Positions 25,247-31,955 of a stretch of DNA of 42,637 nucleotides are shown here, one piece after another. The stretch is from Streptomyces inhibens (GTDB taxonomy: Bacteria; Actinomycetota; Actinomycetes; Streptomycetales; Streptomycetaceae). Position numbers and translations under genes: made by a program. The notes under the pieces are model-generated. The model made no database searches. It was not told the DNA's origin and was given only the letters and a program-made list of their open reading frames with translations. The stretch spans positions 1 to 42,637 of the forward strand of contig NZ_QUAC01000029.1 in assembly GCF_003389455.1 (NCBI RefSeq), given 5' to 3'. Within the stretch, counting starts at the first letter, position 1. The number at the start of each line of letters is the position of its first letter.

Positions 25247-25660
25247 GTGAGAAGAATTGTGCGGGCGGGAAGCGTCGTCGGGGCATGCGGACTGGTGTTG
25301 ATCGGCACCGGAGTCGCGCACGCCGTGACCATTCCGGGTGAGTCCCTGCTGTCGGCCGTGGCGGGCGCCGATGTCGGCACCATCACCGGCATGGTCTCCG
25401 GTGTGGTCTGCAACAACCGCCTTGCCGACTTCCATTACAAGTCTCCGGTGTACAAGTCGCCGTCGCCGCACCCCTGCATCAACGGGCCGGTACACAGCGG
25501 CAACAGCCTGCACAGCGGCAACTTCATCAACCACGGGAACCCGAACAACAGCGGCAACCTCTCCAGCACCAACGGTTCCACCAACAGCGCCAACTCCGCC
25601 TCGGGTGCCTCGTCGAACAGCAGCAACAACATCCTTCGCGTCCTCGGCCTGCACTACTGA
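25247..25660 (+). CDS. Small secreted Asn/Gly/Ser-rich protein
   Basis: A 137-residue precursor. The GTG start at 25247 follows GAGGAG; the frame is open upstream but has no better site. A Sec signal (RRIVRAGSVVGACGLVLIGTGVAHA) is followed by a mature part with two Cys (VVCNN and PCINGPVHSGN). The tail is rich in short NSGN/SGN repeats (HSGNSLHSGNFINHGN ... NNSGN) and Ser/Asn. The core motif C-I/V-NGPV-x-SGN is shared with the convergent gene at 25801, so the two are related. NxGN-type repeats can form beta-solenoids. It is probably a surface or extracellular structural protein; the function is unknown. It is not a chaplin, as it lacks that domain. Confidence 0.82.
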   Translation: MRRIVRAGSVVGACGLVLIGTGVAHAVTIPGESLLSAVAGADVGTITGMVSGVVCNNRLADFHYKSPVYKSPSPHPCINGPVHSGNSLHSGNFINHGNPNNSGNLSSTNGSTNSANSASGASSNSSNNILRVLGLHY

Positions 25661-25676
25661 CACCGTCCCGCCCGAC

Positions 25677-25720
25677 ACGACGATCGCCCGGCGAGAACCG
25701 CCGGGCGATCGTCGTTTTTT
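25677..25720 (+). terminator. Textbook intrinsic terminator with U-tract
   Basis: A perfect 17-bp stem, ACGACGATCGCCCGGCG (25677-25693) with its complement at 25699-25715, and a 5-base loop. It runs directly into six T residues (25715-25720). A poly-T tail is rare in this GC-rich genome. It ends the secreted-protein gene at 25247 and lies between two convergent related genes. Only the plus-strand gene has the T-tract on its side. Confidence 0.92.
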
Positions 25721-25800
25721 CCTCCCCCGATGCCGCCACCGGCCGCGAACGCCTCCGGCCCCGGTGGGCACCGGGGCCGAAGGTTGGGATCAGCGTGGGG

Positions 25801-26181
25801 TCAGAGCTTCTGCCCTCCGCCGCGTCCGGCCTTCAGCTGGTTGTTGTTGGCCTTCACCTTGACGCCGTTCGTCTCGTCGTGCGCCTGGGTGTTTCCGTTG
25901 TCGTTGGTCGGGCTGCCGCTGTTGCTGTTGTTGCCCGACATATGGATGTTCTGCGAGTTCCTGACGTTTCCGCTGTTCACCGGCCCATTGACACAGACCC
26001 TCGCCCTGGGCCCGCAGCGAAGCACGGCGCGGAAGTCGGCGTAGGTGTCGCTGTTCCACACACCGTCCCCGCCGTACCCGTCGAGCCCGTCCCACGCCTG
26101 GGCGGGCGACGCGCCGCCGACGGCCAGGAGCAGGCCGCAAGCTCCTGCGATCATGAATTTGACGCATGCCATGTTCTTCAC
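25801..26181 (-). CDS. Small secreted Asn-rich protein related to the convergent gene
   Basis: A 126-residue precursor starting at GTG 26181, six bases after AGGAG; an alternative GTG at 26196 would add five residues. A signal peptide (KFMIAGACGLLLAVGGASPAQA) leads to a mature part with two Cys (RCGPRARVCVNGPVNSGNV), then NSGN/SGN repeats (NIHMSGNNSNSGSPTNDNGN) and a Gly/Lys-rich tail. CVNGPVNSGN matches CINGPVHSGN in the gene at 25247. It is a divergent paralogue or partner subunit, exported to the cell surface. Function unknown. Confidence 0.82.
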   Translation of the reverse strand: MKNMACVKFMIAGACGLLLAVGGASPAQAWDGLDGYGGDGVWNSDTYADFRAVLRCGPRARVCVNGPVNSGNVRNSQNIHMSGNNSNSGSPTNDNGNTQAHDETNGVKVKANNNQLKAGRGGGQKL

Positions 26182-26494
26182 TGTGTGCTCCTGCACCTCG
26201 CGGTTGGTAACCCCGCGGTCTTGCTACCGGGCATGCCCGAATCGTCCAAGTCTGAGCAACGGCCCGTCCCACGCATTCACTCTGACCGATCACCGGATTC
26301 ACCGTGACGGCCCTCCGGCCCGCCGCTCCGGCGGCACCGGCCTGCCCGGATCCGCCTCCCCGCGGCCTCGGGTAAATGGCCCACGAAGGACTGGGACTCC
26401 TGGTGTGCCGCGGCGGACACCGACCCGGAACCGGCCGGCCTCCTGGCCGTACGCCGCAGCCGGCCTCCTGGCCGTACGCCGCAGCCGCCCGCCC
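26182..26494. other. 313-base intergenic region
   Basis: This lies between two minus-strand genes: the rpf-like gene (stop 26495) and the secreted-protein gene (start 26181). It should contain the promoter of the secreted-protein gene and the 3' region of the rpf-like gene. Its main visible structure is the 25-bp tandem duplication at 26436-26485. No gene is supported here. Confidence 0.5.
26436..26485. repeat. Perfect 25-bp tandem duplication
   Basis: Bases 26436-26460 are repeated exactly at 26461-26485. The unit begins CGGCCTCCTGG and ends TACGCCGCAGC. It ends 9 bases from the stop codon of the rpf-like gene, in its 3' untranslated region. Exact identity suggests a recent duplication. Confidence 0.9.
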
Positions 26495-27193
26495 TCACGC
26501 CCGCAGGCGCAGCCGCTGTCCCGGGTAGATGTGGTCGGGGCCCTGGGGGAGCTTGTCCTTGTTCAGGGTGTGCAGGGCCTTGGTGCCGCCCGGGGCGTGG
26601 GTGCGTTCGGCGATGACGGAGAGGCAGTCGCCGCGGTGTACGACGTAGCTGTGGGCGGCGGCGCCGGGCGTGGACGGGCGGCTGCGCAGTGTGGGGGTCT
26701 GCTGCGGGGACGGTGCGGCCGAGGGGTCCTGGCGGGTGGTGGGGGGCTGCTGGGCGGTGGGCGGCTGCTGGGCGGTGGGCGGCTGCTGGGCGGTGGGCGG
26801 CTGCTGGGCGGTGGGCGCGGTGTTGCCGCCGTAACTCTTGCCGGAGGTGCGGTGGGCGCAGTTCGGCCAGGCGGACAGCCCCCGGTCGCGGACGATGCGC
26901 TCGCCGATGGCGATCTGCTCGGCGCGGGTGGCCAGGTCCGCGCGCGGCGCGTAGCGGCTGCCGCCGTACGCGCGCCAGGTGGCGGGGTCGATCTGCAGAC
27001 CGCCGTGGTAGCCGTTGCCGGTGTTGGTGTGCCAGCGGCCGTTGCTCTCGCAGGCGGCGATGCGCTCCCAGTCGGGTGCCGGTGGGCCGGCGGGCGCCGC
27101 GACGCTCCGGCCGGCGAGACCGAGGACGCTCAACATGACCAGCAGCACGGACAGGATCGTTTCGACGGACCGTTTGGCGAGGGGCGACGGCAT
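26495..27193 (-). CDS. Resuscitation-promoting factor-like muralytic protein with LysM
   Basis: A 232-residue secreted protein. A signal peptide (SVETILSVLLVMLSVLGLAGRSVAA) precedes an Rpf/transglycosylase-like domain (about 40-113): DWERIAACESNGRWHTNTGNGYHGGLQIDP, with catalytic Glu49 and disulfide Cys48/Cys112. A linker with four PTAQQP repeats follows, then a LysM domain (YVVHRGDCLSVIAERTHAPGG ... IYPGQRLRLRA). It should cleave peptidoglycan glycan strands and promote spore germination or growth resumption. ATG 27193 follows GGAGG by 8 bases. Streptomyces rpf genes are often preceded by a c-di-AMP riboswitch; the leader here does not convincingly match it. Confidence 0.95.
   Translation of the reverse strand: MPSPLAKRSVETILSVLLVMLSVLGLAGRSVAAPAGPPAPDWERIAACESNGRWHTNTGNGYHGGLQIDPATWRAYGGSRYAPRADLATRAEQIAIGERIVRDRGLSAWPNCAHRTSGKSYGGNTAPTAQQPPTAQQPPTAQQPPTAQQPPTTRQDPSAAPSPQQTPTLRSRPSTPGAAAHSYVVHRGDCLSVIAERTHAPGGTKALHTLNKDKLPQGPDHIYPGQRLRLRA
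26746..26817. repeat. Four 18-bp repeats coding for PTAQQP linker units
   Basis: The unit GGCTGCTGGGCGGTGGGC occurs four times in exact tandem (26746-26763, 26764-26781, 26782-26799, 26800-26817). On the minus strand it encodes the hexapeptide PTAQQP in the linker between the Rpf-like and LysM domains. The repeat number is likely to vary between strains. Confidence 0.9.
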
Positions 27194-27555
27194 GACGGGA
27201 ACCTCCGCTGTGCTCCGGCAACGCCGTGACGGAGTACTCGCCACGACCGGTGGGCACGCACCAACTAACCCGGCAATATGGTTTTCGGCATGCCTGGGAA
27301 GTGCGACATGCGCATGTTTCACCCGGGTGGGTGCAGGGCCGGGGTTCCGGTAACTCCCTCGCCCGATGGCCGTGTGGAAGCGGAAGGCAGCGGGTCTCCA
27401 CCTCGCTCAAGGTGATGCCGGCGCCCTGAGTCGCCTGCGGCCGCCCGCAGTCGTCCCACGTCAGGGTTCGAATTCAAGCCAATTCAAGCCAATTCACTTC
27501 GGCAGTAGTGAATTCGTGAGCGTACGGCCGGCGGCTGCGCTGTGGAAACGGGCAT
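27194..27555 (-). promoter_or_regulatory. Leader/promoter region of the rpf-like gene
   Basis: A 362-base gap between the PPTase-like stop and the rpf-like start, both minus strand. It includes a palindromic segment GACATGCGCATGT (near 27310) and, further upstream, short AT-rich repeats (27471-27514). Part of it (GGAACCCC ... GGGTGAAA on the minus strand) recalls the ydaO/c-di-AMP riboswitch, but the diagnostic GACAGCTAAC-like end is absent, so I do not call a riboswitch. No gene is supported in this stretch. Confidence 0.4.
27471..27514. repeat. AT-rich direct repeats and an 8-bp palindrome
   Basis: AATTCAAGCC occurs twice in tandem (27471-27490), followed by AATTCACTTC. The last overlaps an inverted repeat, AATTCACT (27491-27498) and AGTGAATT (27507-27514), with an 8-base spacer. 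This 44-base stretch is strikingly AT-rich for the genome and resembles an operator or binding site cluster. It lies between the PPTase-like gene and the rpf-like gene. Confidence 0.65.
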
Positions 27556-28320
27556 TTACCTGACCGAATAGGCGAAGGACGGGGTGAGGGAGAGCGGTTC
27601 CGGGATCGCGACGGCGAACTCGTAGGAGGGGGAGAAGGTGAAGTTCCTTACCAAGACCGGCACTTCGATGCCATAGGGGCCGGGCACGGCGACCGTTCCG
27701 TGGTCGGTGGGGAAACCGGCCTCGATGCGCTCGGGGGCGATGGACAGACCGCGGCCGACGGCCTGCATGGCGGCGTCCTTGCGCACCCAGAAGCGGGTGA
27801 TCAGTCGTTCGCGCTCGGCGGCCGGGCGGCCTGCCGCGATGCGGGATTCATGGGCGGTCAGCACCTCGCACGGGGTGTGCGGCGCTGAGCTCTCGGGGCG
27901 TACCGACTCCACCGAGAAGCCCATCTGACGGGCGTCTTCACCGCACGCCACGACCAGCAGGCCGCGGGTTCCGTACAGCTCCCAGTGGGTGGCGGTGGCC
28001 ATCGCGGCGCTCACCCGGTCGGGGAGCCGGGCCAGCAGCCAGCTGCGGGAAGCGCCGTCGAGAGTGGCTCGGGAATGGCCGTTGAGACCCAGACAGCTGT
28101 CCGGGGACAGCGCGCTGCCGGATCCGCCGGGCGGGGCGGAATCCATGGGGACCACGAATATCAGGACGGGGGTGGATACGAAGTCCGGGCGGTCGTACGG
28201 CTGCGGGTGCGGGTGCGCGAGCGGTGCCAGGCGGACCTGGGCGGGGTGTTGCCGGTGGTCAGGAACGTCCTGGTCAAGGGGTTCCGGACAGAGTTCGAGA
28301 AGAGCGGCGTTCGTTTCCAC
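27556..28320 (-). CDS. 4'-Phosphopantetheinyl transferase-like protein with altered active site
   Basis: A 254-residue protein with the two-lobe layout of Sfp-type PPTases. The first motif, normally G-I/V-D-V/L-E, reads GFSVE (134-138): the Mg-binding Asp is Ser136, and Glu138 is kept. The second motif, normally W-x-x-K-E-A-x-x-K, reads WVRKDAAMQ (178-186), with Asp182 for Glu and Gln186 for Lys. So three key positions differ. It may be a weak, specialised or inactive PPTase. GTG 28320 follows GGAGGA by 10 bases; a GTG at 28362 lacks a ribosome binding site. Active enzymes load phosphopantetheine onto ACP/PCP domains. Confidence 0.78.
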   Translation of the reverse strand: METNAALLELCPEPLDQDVPDHRQHPAQVRLAPLAHPHPQPYDRPDFVSTPVLIFVVPMDSAPPGGSGSALSPDSCLGLNGHSRATLDGASRSWLLARLPDRVSAAMATATHWELYGTRGLLVVACGEDARQMGFSVESVRPESSAPHTPCEVLTAHESRIAAGRPAAERERLITRFWVRKDAAMQAVGRGLSIAPERIEAGFPTDHGTVAVPGPYGIEVPVLVRNFTFSPSYEFAVAIPEPLSLTPSFAYSVR

Positions 28321-28479
28321 GTACTTTCCGTCCTCCACAGTTGAGCGGTGCCGAGGCCGCACTGGGTGAGTGACAGGCCGTCATACAGTTGGTGTCTCCC
28401 CCTTTTTCGCCTACATCGATCGATACAGACAGCCCAAGGTTTGCAGATCCTCCGGATCCTTCGAGTCATCCCTCTTGCT

Positions 28480-28508
28480 GATGTACGGCTACATACTTCG
28501 ATGTACGG
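28480..28508 (+). promoter_or_regulatory. Direct repeat upstream of the second two-component system
   Basis: GATGTACGG occurs at 28480-28488 and exactly again at 28500-28508, 20 bases apart or two helical turns. It lies about 70-95 bases upstream of the kinase GTG in the divergent PPTase/kinase promoter region, where an activator or autoregulator would bind. A palindrome, ATCGATCGAT, lies near 28415. The link to the response regulator is inferred. Confidence 0.45.
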
Positions 28509-28574
28509 GAGACTGACCCAAATTCGGGCGCCAGGGCCAAGAGAACGGGCAACTCACCGAAGTACTGTCCTCGT

Positions 28575-29831
28575 GTGTGGTTACGTCTTTTCACAAGCAC
28601 GAACGCGCGCCGCCGCCCCATACCGCTCCGTGACCTCAGATTGGCAGTGGGTTTCTTCGCCGGCTGTCTGATCCTGTATGTCCTTGGCGGACCACGGGTC
28701 ATGGGGGGTGACATCCCTGCCTGGCAGGCAGTCCTGCCGGTGCTCGTGCTGTGTACCGCGACCGCTTTCCGCAGCGCCCTGCCGCCGATCGCGGTCGCCG
28801 TCGGCTCCCTCACCGTCATTGTGGAGATGACATCGAGCGGCGGTCTGGGACCCGTCCTCATTTATACCGACCTGCTGTACGCGGCGGCACTGTACGGCGC
28901 CCCATGGCTGTGCCGGGTACTGCAGTTCGGGACCGTCGCGGTCACCCTCGGCACCACCATCGCGCTGATCGCCATCAGCGACCGCTCGGAGGGGGTGACG
29001 ACGGGTGTCATCGTCGCGATGCTGCTCATCTCCCCCGTATGGACAGGGGTGTTGATACGGAACCACAAGGAGCGGGCGGACGCCGAGCGGCAGCGTGCCG
29101 CGCAGATCAACCGGCTGGCGGAGCTGGACCGCAAGACCGTGCTGCAGACCGAGCGCACCCGTATGGCCCGTGAGCTGCACGATCTGGTGGCCAACCACCT
29201 CAGCGCCATCGCCATTCACTCCAGCGCGGTGCTCTCGCTGACCGAGGCGAAGGGCGGTAAGGACGGCGACGCCGAGGAGGACCCGGTGTTGCGGGCGCTG
29301 TCCGTGATCCGCGAGAACAGCGTGCAGGGGCTGGCCGAAATGCGCCGGATGGTGGTGCTGTTGCGGTCCGACCGCGGGGTCGACGACGACTGGGACCGGC
29401 CGCAGCTGAACGCCCTGGGGGCACTGGTCGAACAGGCCCGGCCGGCCGCCGACGCGGCGGCGCTGTCGCTGCACACCGAGTTCCCCGAGAGCTTCCCCGA
29501 GGTGTCGTCGGTGATCGAGGTGACGGCGTACCGCATCGTGCAGGAGGCGCTGACCAATGTCCTCAAGCATGCCTCGGCGGGGCGGGTGCGGATCCGCTGC
29601 GAGGCCGGCACCGAGCAGCTGACCATCTCGGTCGACAGCCCGCTGGCCCGCGCCGACGGCCGGTCCCGGCAGCGCCCCGTCGAGCAGTTGCTCACCGGCG
29701 CGGGCGCCGGGCTCGCCGGGATGTCCGAGCGGGCCGCCCTGGTCGGCGGCATCTTCGACGCGGGACCCGACCGCACCGCCCCCGGCCGGTGGCGGGTGCG
29801 GGCGGTGCTCCCGCTGACCCAGAACTCCTAG
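28575..29831 (+). CDS. Histidine kinase, HisKA_3 type, with TTA third codon
   Basis: A 418-residue sensor kinase. Residues 20-165 hold about five membrane helices with short loops. A linker helix leads to the phospho-acceptor block RTRMARELHDLVANHLSAI (His202). The HATPase domain shows EALTNVLKHA and GAGAGLAGMSERAALVGG. The first possible start in frame is GTG 28575, giving GTG-TGG-TTA. There is no clear ribosome binding site, so it may be leaderless. If this start is right, codon 3 is the rare bldA-dependent TTA (28581-28583). It is followed by its response regulator, and divergent from the PPTase-like gene. Confidence 0.92.
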   Translation: MWLRLFTSTNARRRPIPLRDLRLAVGFFAGCLILYVLGGPRVMGGDIPAWQAVLPVLVLCTATAFRSALPPIAVAVGSLTVIVEMTSSGGLGPVLIYTDLLYAAALYGAPWLCRVLQFGTVAVTLGTTIALIAISDRSEGVTTGVIVAMLLISPVWTGVLIRNHKERADAERQRAAQINRLAELDRKTVLQTERTRMARELHDLVANHLSAIAIHSSAVLSLTEAKGGKDGDAEEDPVLRALSVIRENSVQGLAEMRRMVVLLRSDRGVDDDWDRPQLNALGALVEQARPAADAAALSLHTEFPESFPEVSSVIEVTAYRIVQEALTNVLKHASAGRVRIRCEAGTEQLTISVDSPLARADGRSRQRPVEQLLTGAGAGLAGMSERAALVGGIFDAGPDRTAPGRWRVRAVLPLTQNS

Positions 29832-29911
29832 GGCAGGCCCTGGGACCCATGACGGGGGCGGTGATGAGAGAGGTGGAGCAGCCAGTGGAGCAGCCAGTGA
29901 AGGAGCTAGTG

Positions 29912-30643
29912 ATGGACGAGCCGGTGGACGAACTGGTGGGGTGCCCGGTGGGAAGGTCTCCCGAAGCCGGTGCCGCGGGCATCCGCGTCCTGGTGGCCGA
30001 CGACCAGGCCGCCGTGCGCTCCGGCCTGGTCCTGGTCCTGCAGACCGACCCGGGCATCACGGTCGTCGGCGAGGCCGGCGACGGCGAGACGGCGGTCCGC
30101 ATGGCCGCCGAACTACGCCCCGACGTCGTCCTGATGGACGTCCAGATGCCACAGCTCAACGGCGTCGCCGCAACCCGCCGGATCGTCGAGCGTCAACTCG
30201 CCGAAGTACTGGTCCTGACCACCTTCGACCTCAACGAGTACATCTTCGGAGCACTCCGGGCCGGCGCCGGCGGCTTCATCCTCAAAAACGCCGAACCGGC
30301 CGTACTGGTCAGCGCGGTGCGCGAGGTGGCTCACGGCGACGGCTTCCTCACCCCCGCCATCGCCCGCCGCCTGATCACCGAGTTCGCCGGCCGGCCCCCC
30401 TCCGCGAGCCCCTCACTGCCGGACGGCGCGGCCCAGGCCCTCGACACCCTCACCAAACGCGAGCTGGAGGTCCTGGCCTGCATCGCCCGCGGCCTGGCCA
30501 ACAGCGCCATCGCAGAAACCCTCAACCTCGCCGAGGGCACCGTCAAAACCCACACCAGCCGCATCCTGTCGAAACTGAACCTGCGCAGCCGCGTACAGGC
30601 GGCGATTCTGGCGCAGCAGCACGGGGTTGCGTTACGGGAGTAA
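29912..30643 (+). CDS. NarL/LuxR-family response regulator with a C-terminal TTA codon
   Basis: A 243-residue regulator. A 22-residue tail precedes the receiver domain: RVLVADDQAAVRSGL, phospho-acceptor Asp76 (VVLMDVQMP), and LKNAEPAVL with the switch Lys. The LuxR-type helix-turn-helix reads LTKRELEVLACIARGLANSAIAETLNLAEGTVKTH. I choose ATG 29912, six bases after AAGGAG; the frame is open to 29789 through a repeated VEQPVEQP segment. Codon 241 of 243 is TTA (30632-30634). It is paired with the kinase 80 bases upstream, which has a TTA at codon 3. Target and signal are unknown. Confidence 0.93.
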   Translation: MDEPVDELVGCPVGRSPEAGAAGIRVLVADDQAAVRSGLVLVLQTDPGITVVGEAGDGETAVRMAAELRPDVVLMDVQMPQLNGVAATRRIVERQLAEVLVLTTFDLNEYIFGALRAGAGGFILKNAEPAVLVSAVREVAHGDGFLTPAIARRLITEFAGRPPSASPSLPDGAAQALDTLTKRELEVLACIARGLANSAIAETLNLAEGTVKTHTSRILSKLNLRSRVQAAILAQQHGVALRE

Positions 30644-30700
30644 CGACCACGGCACGGGCCCGGGGGGTGCTGCTCCCCGGCGCCCCGGCCGGCCCCGCCC

Positions 30701-30875
30701 GTGTCGACGCCAGCCGTGTCAACAACGGCCGTGTCCACGCCAGCCGCGTCGACGACGGCCCACGCCAGCCGCGTCGACGACGGCCGTGTCCACGCCAGCC
30801 GTGTCCACGCCAGCCGCGTCGGCGACGGCCGCGTCTATGCCGGCTGTGTCGATGCCAGTCCTGTCCACACCGCCC
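30701..30875. repeat. 15-bp minisatellite, 12 units
   Basis: Twelve degenerate units of 15 bases with consensus GYGTCSACGMCRGCC run from 30701 to 30875. The fifth unit (30761-30770) is shortened to 10 bases, which breaks any reading frame through the array. The last three units are the most diverged. It fills the gap between the response regulator stop (30643) and the stop of a small minus-strand gene (30882), both 3' ends. An intact frame would encode VSTPA/VSTTA repeats, but the 5-base deletion argues against a protein. Confidence 0.88.
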
Positions 30876-30881
30876 CTGCCC

Positions 30882-31121
30882 TCACAGCCCACCCCCGGCT
30901 TCCTGCGCCCGATCGGACCGGACCCGCCCACCGAGCCTGCGCAGAAACCCTGCCTGATCCCCCTCGGTCAGCTCATCCACCCACGCAGTACGGCCCTTGC
31001 ACTCCGCACGCACACCATCAAGCAGCCGGTACAGCTCCCGCTGACTCACGTGCCGTCCCCAAGCCTCCTCCGCCCAGTAGCGCAGCCGCGACCACGCACC
31101 CGTAACCCGTGCCCGGCTCAT
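30882..31121 (-). CDS. Small helical protein, third gene of a tiny-gene operon
   Basis: A 79-residue protein starting MSRARVTGAWSRLRYWAEEAWGRHVSQRELYRLLDGVRAEC. It is predicted mostly helical, amphipathic and basic near the N-terminus, with no known domain. Its ATG overlaps the previous gene's TGA (ATGA, 31118-31121), which argues strongly that it is translated. It is last in a set of three tiny genes opposite the HTH/DUF5919 regulator. Function unknown. The minisatellite follows its stop directly. Confidence 0.65.
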   Translation of the reverse strand: MSRARVTGAWSRLRYWAEEAWGRHVSQRELYRLLDGVRAECKGRTAWVDELTEGDQAGFLRRLGGRVRSDRAQEAGGGL

Positions 31122-31513
31122 CCGAACGCCTCCGCCGGGAGCCGCGGCCCGCCGCGGTCGCCGTCGTCCAGGGCCTCATCACCGTCGTCCAGGGCGTCAT
31201 CGGCATCGTCCACGACGGGGCCGTCGTCGTCCGACGCGGGCAGGAGGCCGCCCCGGCTCTCCGCCACCCGGCGCACGTTGGCGAGGACCGTGGTCAATTC
31301 AACGGCCAGTAGGTGCAGTTCTCCGGGCGTCCACGTCCGCGCATCAAGGACTCGGCGCGCTTCCTCGATGAGTTCGGCGGCTTCGTCAAGCTGCGCCGCC
31401 TCCACGTCATCAGCAAGACGGGACACGAACCCCGTCCCATCGCCTGCCAGGAAACACGGCTTCCCGTCCGGGCTCAGCCACGGCAGGAGCCGCATGGTGT
31501 CAGTGGGTCTCAT
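31118..31513 (-). CDS. Hypothetical acidic-tail protein, second gene of a tiny-gene operon
   Basis: A 131-residue protein. The N-terminal part (MRPTDTMRLLPWLSPDGKPCFLAGDGTGFVSRLADDVEA) looks folded. A helical segment follows (LDEAAELIEEARRVL ... LAVELTTVLANVRRVAES), then a strongly acidic tail of repeated DDGDEALDDGD. Its ATG shares one base with the upstream stop (TGATG at 31511-31515), and its own stop overlaps the next ATG, so all three genes are coupled. From memory similar proteins occur beside HTH regulators in Streptomyces. Function unknown. Confidence 0.72.
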   Translation of the reverse strand: MRPTDTMRLLPWLSPDGKPCFLAGDGTGFVSRLADDVEAAQLDEAAELIEEARRVLDARTWTPGELHLLAVELTTVLANVRRVAESRGGLLPASDDDGPVVDDADDALDDGDEALDDGDRGGPRLPAEAFG

Positions 31514-31833
31514 CAGCCCGCCACCTCCACCCCGGGAATCCAGCCCGGCCCGGCGTCGCCCCCGTGCGCTGCGAACCACAGCGCCCGCTGACGCCGCCCA
31601 TACTGCAACCGCCGCTCCTGCCGCTCCCCCGGCGTGAGGACGTACGGCCGGATCAGGGCCGCGTCCTCCCCTCGCAGCAGCCCCGCCCGCCCGGCGGGCA
31701 CGCAAGGAAGCACGAGTGTCACTGCCTCCTCGCACCTCACGGCGTGCAACGAGCCGGCGGACCGGTGACGCCCTCGCGCGGGCAGTAACAGCCGCACCAG
31801 CAGCACGGCCAGGCTCGCGATAGTTTGGGGCAC
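31513..31833 (-). CDS. Small HTH-associated protein, first gene of a tiny-gene operon
   Basis: A 106-residue protein starting at GTG 31833 with GGGAGG 8 bases upstream. The N-terminus is hydrophobic and ends in basic residues (IASLAVLLVRLLLPARGRHR), like a membrane-associated helix. Then comes VLPCVPAGRAGLLRGEDAALIRPYVLTPGERQERR and a C-terminal block ending GPGWIPGVEVAG. From memory this C-terminal motif recurs in many Streptomyces small proteins next to HTH regulators. Function unknown. It is divergent from the HTH/DUF5919 gene, with a perfect palindrome in the gap. Confidence 0.75.
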   Translation of the reverse strand: MPQTIASLAVLLVRLLLPARGRHRSAGSLHAVRCEEAVTLVLPCVPAGRAGLLRGEDAALIRPYVLTPGERQERRLQYGRRQRALWFAAHGGDAGPGWIPGVEVAG

Positions 31834-31955
31834 GTCGTCAACCTCCCGGGGTTGATGGCCATTCCCCCGGGCCGTCGCCACGGTCGCGGGGGTCTGTCGT
31901 ACTCGTTTGGTCAGGATTCCGCGCAAGGACGGCATGGGCCCATATCCCGGCGGTA

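Noticed and set aside
25247..26181. Chaplin or rodlin genes
   Set aside because: The secreted size and signal peptides fit, but neither protein has the chaplin domain with its hydrophobic beta-strand pattern and spaced Cys, nor rodlin features. They are Asn/Ser/Gly-rich with an NGPV-SGN motif instead.
27194..27480. c-di-AMP (ydaO-type) riboswitch upstream of the rpf-like gene
   Set aside because: On the minus strand there are pieces such as GGAACCCC and GGGTGAAA in the right order, but the diagnostic 3' part with CCCGACAGCTAAC-like sequence is missing. A covariance-model search (Rfam ydaO-yuaA) would decide; a hit over threshold would overturn this rejection.
30701..31105. Protein made of VSTPA/VSTTA repeats from the minisatellite
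   Set aside because: A 5-base deletion in unit five changes the frame, and the downstream part overlaps the well-supported minus-strand gene at 30882. No ribosome binding site is visible.
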